From assembly GCA_045617625.1 (NCBI GenBank), contig JAZLJA010000051.1, positions 1-18,352 of the forward strand: a stretch of 18,352 nucleotides of DNA, written 5' to 3'. This DNA comes from Firm-04 sp045617625. GTDB lineage: Bacteria; Bacillota; Clostridia; Oscillospirales; Ruminococcaceae. The position numbers and the translations under genes were made by a program. The notes under the pieces were generated by a model. The model worked only from the letters and a program-made list of their open reading frames with translations, did not search any database and was not told where the DNA came from. Each line of letters opens with the position of its first letter. Position 1 is the stretch's first letter. Shown piece after piece: positions 12,708-18,352 of the stretch.

Positions 12708-15065
12708 TTGAACACCGCTGAAAAAATCATTGCAGCCTGTGAAGCTGAACTCGGCACGCCCATCGCACAGTCATCTGTCACAGATCTGCACAATGCCGTC
12801 GGGCACGCTGTCTGCGCGGAGATGCGCCCGCAATGGGAAAACTGCCGCAAGTCACACCTTGCAAACCGTCGTGTCTGCTATTTTTCAATGGAGTTTCTCA
12901 TGGGCAGAGCGATTTACAACAATCTCTACTGTATCGGGCTGCTTTCCGATATGGAACAGGCTTTTTCAAATGCAGGCGCGTCGATTTCGATGTTTGAGGA
13001 TATCGAGGACGCCGCACTTGGCAATGGCGGTCTCGGACGCCTTGCCGCCTGCTTCCTCGATAGTGCCGCGACGCTCTCTCTGCCCGTTGACGGCTATGGC
13101 ATTCGCTATCGCTATGGGCTTTTCAAGCAGTCGATCGTCGATGGCAGACAGGTTGAAGCCCCCGACGACTGGACCAAATTCGGTGACCCGTGGAGCGTGC
13201 GCTGTGATCGTGATGCCGTGCTGATTTCCTATCGTCACCAGACGGTTCGTGCCGTCCCCTATGATATGCCGATCTTCGGTTACGCCAAAAACCCCGCGGA
13301 TTCGCACATCGGCACACTGCGGCTTTGGCAGGCAGAACCGGTGCAAACCTTCGATTTCGACGCATTCAACGCACAGGATTATCTGAATGCATCGCAGGAA
13401 ACGATCGCCGCCGAAGATATATCCCGCTGTCTGTATCCCAACGATGACACCCGCGAAGGAAAAGCTCTGCGGCTCAAACAACAGTATTTCTTCTGTGCCG
13501 CATCGCTGGCTGACTGCCTCAAAAAACACAAGACTCAGTATGGCACACTGGACAACCTCGCGGAGAAACTGGCAGTGCAGCTCAACGATACGCACCCTGT
13601 CATTTCGATTCCCGAACTGATCCGCCTGCTCCGTATTGAAGGCTATGCCTTTGCCGATGCGCTCGCAATGGCAAAAAAGATCTTCTCATACACCAACCAT
13701 ACGATCATGCAGGAAGCACTGGAAAAATGGGACTGCGATCTCGTCGAGGAACTGCTGCCCGAAGTCTATGCGGTCATGCTGCAAATTTCCGAATCATTCC
13801 TTGAAGAACTCTACGCTAAGGATGTCCCGCAGGAAAAAATCCAAAGTCTGCGCATCATCAAGGGCGGTCAGGTGCATATGGCAAATCTCGCACTCTATGC
13901 GGGAAGATACGTCAACGGTGTTGCGGAAATCCACACGGAACTGCTGAAATCCACCGTTCTGAAAGACTGGTACGAACGCTATCCCGATAAATTCCAGAAC
14001 AAAACCAACGGCATCACGCAGCGAAGATGGCTTGGTGTGTGCAATCCGGAATTGAGCGCACTATTGACCAAAAGGCTGGGCAGCAATGATTTTCTGACCG
14101 ATCTCCCACTGCTTGCAAACTGCGCCGCCGATGCCGATGAGCCGACTGTGATGGCAGATTTTCAGGCAGTCAAAGCAGAGAAAAAACGTCAGCTCGCCGC
14201 ATATATCCAAGCGAAAGAAAACATTGAAATCAACGCTGATTCGTGCTTTGATGTGCAGATCAAACGTCTGCACGAGTATAAACGGCAGCTGCTCAATGCT
14301 TTTTCCATTCTCTGGATCTATTACGGCATCAAAGACGGCACCATCCGTGATTTCCAGCCGACCACATTCCTGTTCGGCGCAAAATCAGCACCGGGATATC
14401 GCCGTGCAAAAGCCATTATCAAATATATCGGGGAAATTGCAAATCTGGTCAACAACGACCCTGCGGTGAAGCATCTGATGAAAGTCGTGTTTCTGCAGAA
14501 TTACAATGTTTCCTATGCGGAAAAGCTCGTTGCTGCATGCGATATCTCAGAACAGATCTCGACCGCAGGTACAGAGGCATCAGGCACAGGAAACATGAAA
14601 ATGATGCTGAACGGCGCTGTGACGCTTGGTACATTAGACGGCGCAAACATCGAAATCGTGGAAGCGGCAGGGATCGAAAACAATTATATCTTCGGAGCGA
14701 CCGTCGATGAGATCGCGAATCTACACGATTATTGCAGCCGCGCTGTCATGGCAAAAAATCCGATGACTGCAAAAGTCGTCCGCAGTCTGATCGACGGCAC
14801 GGTTTCCGACGGCGGCACAGGCGAATTCCGCGAACTCTATTTCTCACTTCTGGACGGCGCAAGCTGGCATCAGCCTGACCACTACTATCTCCTGCTTGAT
14901 TTGCCCGACTATGTGGAAACCAAACTGCGGGCAATTCGCGATTTTGCTGATAAACCATCGTTTGCATCCAAACAGTGGAAAAATCTCTGCGCGGCAGGCA
15001 AATTCAGTTCCGACCGCACCATTTCACAGTACGCAAAAGAATGCTGGCATATCGACAGTATTTAA
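12708..15065 (+). CDS. glgP: Glycogen/maltodextrin phosphorylase (GT35)
   Basis: A 785-residue alpha-glucan phosphorylase. It cleaves terminal alpha-1,4-linked glucose with phosphate to give glucose 1-phosphate, using pyridoxal phosphate, in the cytoplasm. Family blocks in order: VCYFSMEFLMGR (56-67), GNGGLGRLAACFLDS (105-119), VQLNDTHPVISIPEL (290-304), FQNKTNGITQRRWL (429-442), QIKRLHEYKRQLLN (517-530), and the PLP-lysine block TEASGTGNMK (622-631) with Lys631. In that block Met replaces the usual Phe right after the lysine. Length and all blocks match E. coli MalP/GlgP size, so it is intact. It starts with TTG, set by GGAGGA. It sits 67 nt after malQ; a shared transcript is likely. Whether it prefers glycogen or maltodextrins cannot be told. 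No clear terminator follows its stop. Confidence 0.97.
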   Translation: MNTAEKIIAACEAELGTPIAQSSVTDLHNAVGHAVCAEMRPQWENCRKSHLANRRVCYFSMEFLMGRAIYNNLYCIGLLSDMEQAFSNAGASISMFEDIEDAALGNGGLGRLAACFLDSAATLSLPVDGYGIRYRYGLFKQSIVDGRQVEAPDDWTKFGDPWSVRCDRDAVLISYRHQTVRAVPYDMPIFGYAKNPADSHIGTLRLWQAEPVQTFDFDAFNAQDYLNASQETIAAEDISRCLYPNDDTREGKALRLKQQYFFCAASLADCLKKHKTQYGTLDNLAEKLAVQLNDTHPVISIPELIRLLRIEGYAFADALAMAKKIFSYTNHTIMQEALEKWDCDLVEELLPEVYAVMLQISESFLEELYAKDVPQEKIQSLRIIKGGQVHMANLALYAGRYVNGVAEIHTELLKSTVLKDWYERYPDKFQNKTNGITQRRWLGVCNPELSALLTKRLGSNDFLTDLPLLANCAADADEPTVMADFQAVKAEKKRQLAAYIQAKENIEINADSCFDVQIKRLHEYKRQLLNAFSILWIYYGIKDGTIRDFQPTTFLFGAKSAPGYRRAKAIIKYIGEIANLVNNDPAVKHLMKVVFLQNYNVSYAEKLVAACDISEQISTAGTEASGTGNMKMMLNGAVTLGTLDGANIEIVEAAGIENNYIFGATVDEIANLHDYCSRAVMAKNPMTAKVVRSLIDGTVSDGGTGEFRELYFSLLDGASWHQPDHYYLLLDLPDYVETKLRAIRDFADKPSFASKQWKNLCAAGKFSSDRTISQYAKECWHIDSI

Positions 15066-15141
15066 CGGCGATATTTGTCGAGATTCACAAATTTGTATCA
15101 CCGTGCAACAAAAAAATCTCCGCACCATTTATCATAACACC

Positions 15142-15170
15142 TTGACTTTTTCCCCACAGCACGGTATAAT
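15142..15170 (+). promoter_or_regulatory. Promoter of the DUF805 gene
   Basis: TTGACT (15142-15147), 17-nt spacer, TATAAT (15165-15170), about 48 nt before the GTG start. Confidence 0.87.
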
Positions 15171-15217
15171 ATTGTTATTGGCATTTTTATACCCAATTCT
15201 TATGGAGGTAATGTGAA

Positions 15218-15601
15218 GTGGATTTTTTACAGCTCCCCATTGTGAAAGCATATCTTGATATGCTGAAGAATTATATTAAATTCAGTGAACGTACATCGCG
15301 TCCGGATTACTGGTGGGCTTTTCTCGCCAATGTCGTTATTATGGCAGTTTTCGGTCTGTTATCGCTTGTGTTAGGCACAATCAGCTCTCTGCTTATGTTC
15401 CTTTATAGTGTTGCAATCATTGTTCCTTCCACCGCACTTGCAGTTCGCCGTTTGCACGATATCGGCAAAAGCGGATGGTGTGTATTGATTGGTTTAATCC
15501 CTGTAGTTGGTTGGATTATTCTGCTGATTTGGTTTGCAAAAGATGGCGATCCCGGCGACAATATGTACGGCAGCGATCCCAATTCACTCTACGGTTATTG
15601 A
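15218..15601 (+). CDS. DUF805 family small membrane protein
   Basis: A 127-residue integral membrane protein of the DUF805 family, function unknown. The family look is clear: an N-terminal YIKFSERTSRPDYWW segment (about 19-33), three hydrophobic helices (about 34-56, 58-76 and 86-106), the ALAVRRLHDIGKSGWCVL block (73-90) and a short tail with DPGDNMYGSDPN (111-122). The gene starts with GTG; GGAGGT (15204-15209) lies 8 nt ahead and no in-frame ATG is near. It has its own promoter and terminator, so it is monocistronic. Confidence 0.92.
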   Translation: MDFLQLPIVKAYLDMLKNYIKFSERTSRPDYWWAFLANVVIMAVFGLLSLVLGTISSLLMFLYSVAIIVPSTALAVRRLHDIGKSGWCVLIGLIPVVGWIILLIWFAKDGDPGDNMYGSDPNSLYGY

Positions 15602-15606
15602 TTTCT

Positions 15607-15632
15607 AACGGCGGGTTTTCCCGCCGTTTTTC
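15607..15632 (+). terminator. Terminator of the DUF805 gene
   Basis: A perfect 9-bp stem AACGGCGGG (15607-15615) / CCCGCCGTT (15620-15628) with a TTTT loop is followed by TTTCG. Confidence 0.92.
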
Positions 15633-15700
15633 GTTTTCTGCTGTTGTTTTATAACATCTCCCGCAGCAAAAAAATTTTTTCAACTTTTTTCAAAAAATGC

Positions 15701-15729
15701 TTGACATTCTCGATTGTTTGTGCTATAAT
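15701..15729 (+). promoter_or_regulatory. Perfect-consensus promoter of tRNA-Pro
   Basis: TTGACA (15701-15706), 17-nt spacer, TATAAT (15724-15729) with an extended TGC; the -10 ends 11 nt before the tRNA, so transcription would start almost at its 5' end. Confidence 0.93.
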
Positions 15730-15740
15730 ATATCTGTTGT

Positions 15741-15816
15741 CTGGGTGTGGCGCAGCTGGTAGCGCGCTACCTTGGGGTGGTAGAGGCCGCCCGTTCAAGT
15801 CGGGTCACTCAGACCA
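15741..15816 (+). tRNA. tRNA-Pro, anticodon GGG
   Basis: A complete cloverleaf of 76 nt. Acceptor CTGGGTG / CACTCAG (one G-U), D stem GCGC / GCGC with an AGCTGGTA loop, anticodon stem CTACC / GGTAG with loop TTGGGGT (anticodon GGG at 15774-15776), variable loop AGGCC, T stem GCCCG / CGGGT with loop TTCAAGT, discriminator A and an encoded CCA end. C1-G72 is usual for bacterial tRNA-Pro. It reads CCC and CCU codons. Confidence 0.96.
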
Positions 15817-15844
15817 TAATCGTATCAGAGATGATACAATGTGA

Positions 15845-15882
15845 AATATTCACCTCACAAAAGTGGGGTGAATATTTTTTTA
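15845..15882 (+). terminator. Terminator of tRNA-Pro
   Basis: AATATTCACC (15846-15855) pairs with GGTGAATATT (15867-15876), with extra pairing between TCAC and GTG inside, followed by a T-run. Confidence 0.9.
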
Positions 15883-15885
15883 TTC

Positions 15886-15913
15886 GCAAACGATAGAAAC
15901 GGCTATCGTTTGC
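15886..15913. repeat. Perfect 11-bp inverted repeat
   Basis: GCAAACGATAG (15886-15896) and CTATCGTTTGC (15903-15913) are perfect inverted copies around AAACGG. No T-tract follows on either strand, so it is not a simple terminator. The inner ACGATAG recurs at 15976-15982. It could be an operator or recombination-related site in the scar beside the tRNA. Confidence 0.8.
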
Positions 15914-16025
15914 TAGTAGAATATCAACGTAGATATGTGAATATTGAATTCCGCAAATAAAGAACCTGATAGCACACGATAGATTTTTCATATTTCTTCT
16001 GGATGTTTGCGTGCATCCATAGAAA

Positions 16026-16055
16026 AAGCCGAGCAGACCTTAATCTGCTCGGCTT
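16026..16055 (-). terminator. Terminator of the truncated recombinase gene
   Basis: A perfect 12-bp stem AAGCCGAGCAGA (16026-16037) / TCTGCTCGGCTT (16044-16055) with a 6-nt loop. The A-run to its left gives TTTTC on the minus strand. Confidence 0.87.
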
Positions 16056-16060
16056 TACTG

Positions 16061-17163
16061 TTATTCCGTAATTTCCGTTCCATCCCGAAAGCGAAACATC
16101 ATGCTGCCATTGTGATTTACAGTCACATTTTCAATGACCGTATTCCATACGCTTTCATCAAACTCTGTCAAAGCGCCTCGCTTCAAGGTTTTGGTGATTT
16201 CCTGAATCTGTGTATATCGTGCCTGTGCCGATTCACGCTCCGCTTCCTGCTGTTCATGCATTTCAAGCAGTTCCTGATATCGTCCATACTTGGCTCGATA
16301 CTCCTCCGTGAAACCATCAGTGTGAGTTGCAATGTAATCGTCCAGTTCCGACTGCAAAGTTCTTAGTTCTGTATCATCCCACTCCACCGATTGTAACAAT
16401 ACACCAAGCACCATTTTCAGATTATTGATGACCTCTTTGCGTCTGCCGTTGTATTCTGAAAAAGCACTTAGGAACTTTGATTTGATTTGGTTTTCATATA
16501 AATGCGGTGTCGTACAGAAATGCTCCCCCTTGAATTTACTGTTACACTGCCAGATGGTACGACGGTATTTGCTTGTTGAGTGCCAGACTTTCGAGCCATA
16601 AAAGCTGCCGCAGTCTCCGCAGATGATTCTGCTGGAGAACAAGCTGATCCCGCTGTATTGGATTCCCTTTCGCCTTGCAAATTCTTTTTGCACAAGGTCG
16701 AATTCTTCGGGGATGATGATTGCTGGATGGCTATGCTCCACATAATATTGCGGCACCTCCCCCTCATTGATTTTCTGCTTTTTTGTCAGGAAATCCACAG
16801 TAAATTTCTTTTGCAGCAATGCATCGCCTTTGTATTTCTCGTTTGTCAGAATGCTTTCGACCTTCTTGCAAACCCATACTTTCTTTTTGAATGGTGTGGG
16901 TATCCCACGTTCGGTCAGTTCCTTGGCGATATAATAAGGTGTCAGTCCATCCATAAACAATTTGAAAATCAAGCGGACGGTTTCTGCTTCTTCCGGTATA
17001 ATTTCAGGAAGACCGTTTTCGCCCTTTCGGTACCCTAAGAAACTGGCATAAGGCAAGGTCACTTTTCCTTCTGCCATTCGCCTGCGCTGTCCCCAAGTGA
17101 CGTTTTCCGAAATCGAGCGTGATTCTTCCTGCGCCAATGAGGACATGATTGTGAATAGTTCAA
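16061..17163 (-). pseudogene. Large serine recombinase lacking its catalytic N-terminus
   Basis: Recognisable large serine recombinase sequence begins at about 17161 with ELFTIMSSLAQEESRSISEN, the end of the resolvase domain and its long helix. It continues through the recombinase domain (GYRKGENGLPEIIPEEAETV, IFKLFMDGLTPYYIAKEL and the EKYKGDALLQKKF region), a zinc ribbon with CGDC and QCN...HFC cysteines (residues 210, 213, 235 and 245 counted from the ATG at 17248), and a coiled coil with a C-terminal NTVIENVTVNHNG segment. The first about 130-150 residues, which carry the catalytic serine, are missing: upstream codons (17164-17248) do not resemble a resolvase and overlap the leader of the divergent gene. 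It cannot recombine DNA alone. The rest of the frame is undamaged, suggesting recent loss. A hairpin terminator follows its stop. Confidence 0.85.
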
Positions 17164-17224
17164 ATAGTAACAGATAATCAGCAGCCAAATTCGACACATT
17201 ATAAATACTACGGAGGATCTCATA

Positions 17225-17641
17225 ATGAGCAGATACGAAAGCGAACAAGTTGCATATAGCCCACTGAAAAAGAAAAGTGTGCCGATATGGATAATCGACA
17301 CAAATTCAATGACAGTCACACACTTCAACACCGATACGCAGACCGAGGAGAACAAGACCTATACTACCGACTTCATCAGGTTTCATCTTCGTTTCTCTGA
17401 CAGCCATTGTCCCGACAGGCTTCGCAGGCTCGTCAATGAGGGTAAAATCATACAGTACCTCGATGATATGGAACGGAAAGTCAGCGATGCTATCTCCCGT
17501 CAGGTCGAACTTTGGAAGCAAACCGACAGCTGCTACCAGAAAGCTGTCCTCAGCGGTGATGCTGAGAAGATGCTCGGTCTGGAGAACTGCTTCGTCTATA
17601 TGGCGAGAGAAGCAGTGTTTGATTGTATGGTTTATATTTGA
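17225..17641 (+). CDS. TnpV-like transposon-associated protein
   Basis: A 138-residue protein. The second half, LVNEGKIIQYLDDMERKVSD (about 67-86) through EKMLGLENCF and MAREAVFDCMVYI at the end, resembles the C-terminal part of TnpV proteins (LxxGKLxxYLxDIDRQA ... ARxIVxxEIIY), which accompany transposons and conjugative elements of Clostridia and whose role is unknown. The N-terminal half (to about 60) differs from the TnpV I know, which usually has a GVWGQRHLRYL-type block. The start has GGAGG (17212-17216) 8 nt ahead; a TATAAA at 17200-17205 may be a -10 but lacks a -35. It lies divergently against the broken end of the recombinase. The family call is by pattern only. Confidence 0.6.
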   Translation: MSRYESEQVAYSPLKKKSVPIWIIDTNSMTVTHFNTDTQTEENKTYTTDFIRFHLRFSDSHCPDRLRRLVNEGKIIQYLDDMERKVSDAISRQVELWKQTDSCYQKAVLSGDAEKMLGLENCFVYMAREAVFDCMVYI

Positions 17642-17648
17642 GCGTTTT

Positions 17649-17677
17649 CGGCTGTGCCTTCGGGTGCAGCCGTTATT
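17649..17677 (+). terminator. Weak terminator after the TnpV-like gene
   Basis: CGGCTGTGCC (17649-17658) pairs with GGTGCAGCCG (17663-17672), including two G-U pairs, around a TTCG tetraloop. The following TTATTA is a poor T-tract. Confidence 0.55.
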
Positions 17678-17679
17678 AA

Positions 17680-18352
17680 TCAAGTAATATCTTTGCTTAT
17701 GAGTGAGATAAGTCGCTTTTTTATACTATTAAATTCTGATGAAAAATCACTTATTCTTCTTTGTACGATATAATAATTGATTGTATGGTATTCGTCTAAT
17801 TCTGGAATATATTCACTGTATGGGTTTTGGTTACAGTATTCTTCATATTCTCTAATTGTATCATCAGAGCAATACGGTTTCCCGAGAAGATCTTCATAAT
17901 AGAGGATCTTATCCCATACATCGTTTTTCCAGCCACCATAACCATCAGGTTCACAATATCCCCTGTAGAACTGCATGATTTCGGATATTTGCTTATCCGT
18001 TTCATCAATATACAGAAGCAATGAAGAAAAATCTGTAAGTATTCTGGGGCTACCATTAAAGAGAACGCTCATTTTAGCCTTTGATATTTCTGGATTATTG
18101 TGGCTAATCTTTTTTGGACAAATATCAAGTTGATAATCAGGCAGTTCATATTTCTCTATTGCTTTAAGGATGTCTAACTTTCTTGAATAAACTGTATCAT
18201 TTATTGAATTGGGATTATTATGATTTATTGTTTCTTTAAGTTCTTGTGTGCTGTCATCAATTTTTTGTATAACTTCATCTACCGCCATATTGGTATTTAT
18301 ACGTGTGGTGGTATCAATTTGATTTACATAATAATCATTGATAACCTGTAAC
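17680..18352 (-). CDS. AT-rich unrecognised gene, 5' end beyond the window
   Basis: I do not recognise this product. The frame is open from the right edge of the window to a stop at 17680. An ATG at 18288 gives 202 residues but has no ribosome binding site, and the 21 codons before it (LQVINDYYVNQIDTTTRINT and on) read like natural protein without a stop, so the gene very likely starts outside. The visible part is acidic and hydrophilic, with a helical, probably coiled N-terminal stretch (about 1-45 from that ATG), a Tyr/Asp/Glu-rich middle and a basic end. No membrane segment or signal peptide is visible. It is clearly more AT-rich than the genes to the left of the tRNA, which points to acquisition by transfer. 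It converges on the TnpV-like gene, 38 nt from its stop. Confidence 0.65.
   Translation of the reverse strand, partial: LQVINDYYVNQIDTTTRINTNMAVDEVIQKIDDSTQELKETINHNNPNSINDTVYSRKLDILKAIEKYELPDYQLDICPKKISHNNPEISKAKMSVLFNGSPRILTDFSSLLLYIDETDKQISEIMQFYRGYCEPDGYGGWKNDVWDKILYYEDLLGKPYCSDDTIREYEEYCNQNPYSEYIPELDEYHTINYYIVQRRISDFSSEFNSIKKRLISLISKDIT

Larger units (their letters stand above)
16026..17672. mobile_element. Remnant of a recombinase/TnpV-type mobile element
   Basis: The block between the recombinase terminator and the hairpin after the TnpV-like gene carries the rear part of a large serine recombinase and a TnpV-like gene facing away from it. Both are typical of conjugative or mobilisable elements of gut Clostridia. 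No intact ends, target duplication or other mobility genes are visible; the limits given are those of the recognised parts. Confidence 0.5.

Noticed and set aside
15087..15096. Palindrome ACAAATTTGT after glgP
   Set aside because: Too short to be a terminator and no T-tract follows; in AT-rich DNA it may be chance.
15790..15816. 3' end of tRNA-Pro as an attachment site
   Set aside because: I found no second copy of the tRNA 3' segment to the right within the window, and large serine recombinases do not normally use tRNA ends. A copy beyond the window cannot be excluded.
1..18352. CRISPR array, rRNA genes, replication origin, complete insertion sequence
   Set aside because: No regularly spaced repeats, rRNA-like stretches, DnaA-box clusters or transposase with terminal repeats were seen.

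Overview
The window looks like a chromosomal segment of a cellulolytic gut Firmicute close to Ruminococcus (R. flavefaciens / R. champanellensis type). The evidence is a secreted GH5 glucanase ending in a type I-like dockerin, a second dockerin remnant, a Firmicute-style ECF sigma/anti-sigma pair, very clear TTGACA-17-TATAAT promoters, and glycogen/maltodextrin genes. The species is an inference, since no rRNA or marker gene is present.

Layout. 10-527: terminator of an upstream gene, then a single cupin gene with its own promoter and terminator. 531-3322 (minus strand): an ECF sigma factor, its membrane anti-sigma factor, and trmO (tRNA m6A37 methyltransferase) with its own promoter. 3363-3594: a 45-residue membrane microprotein that resembles a free-standing cell-wall sorting signal. 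3745-6439 (minus): the dockerin-bearing GH5 glucanase and an AraR-like regulator (GntR-type winged helix plus LacI-type sugar-binding domain), each with a strong promoter. Three ATTTGT-type candidate operators lie upstream of the regulator. 6680-7076: a promoter followed by a 5'-truncated, frameshifted remnant of a CBM-dockerin protein.

7090-9344 (minus) is the most interesting part. It is a compact three-gene operon encoding an 84-residue Cys-containing peptide, a 247-residue protein with the same N-terminal leader and lipobox, and a radical SAM/SPASM enzyme. The genes overlap each other by 10 and 4 nt. I read this as a RiPP-like peptide-modification system whose substrates appear to be lipoproteins; it may belong to, or be a relative of, the radical SAM/Cys-rich peptide pairs reported from Fibrobacter and Ruminococcus.

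9429-15065: a cytoplasmic CE2-like SGNH esterase, a small CmpB-like membrane protein facing it tail-to-tail, then malQ (4-alpha-glucanotransferase) and glgP (alpha-glucan phosphorylase, TTG start) in tandem. The last two would jointly turn over glycogen or maltodextrins. 15142-15632: a DUF805 membrane protein with promoter and terminator.

15701-18352: a tRNA-Pro(GGG) gene, then a decayed accessory region. It holds a perfect 11-bp inverted repeat, a large serine recombinase that has lost its catalytic N-terminus, a divergently oriented TnpV-like gene, and an AT-rich unrecognised gene that runs off the right edge. The two halves of the window thus differ: a housekeeping and polysaccharide-degradation backbone on the left, and a mobile-element scar beside the tRNA on the right.
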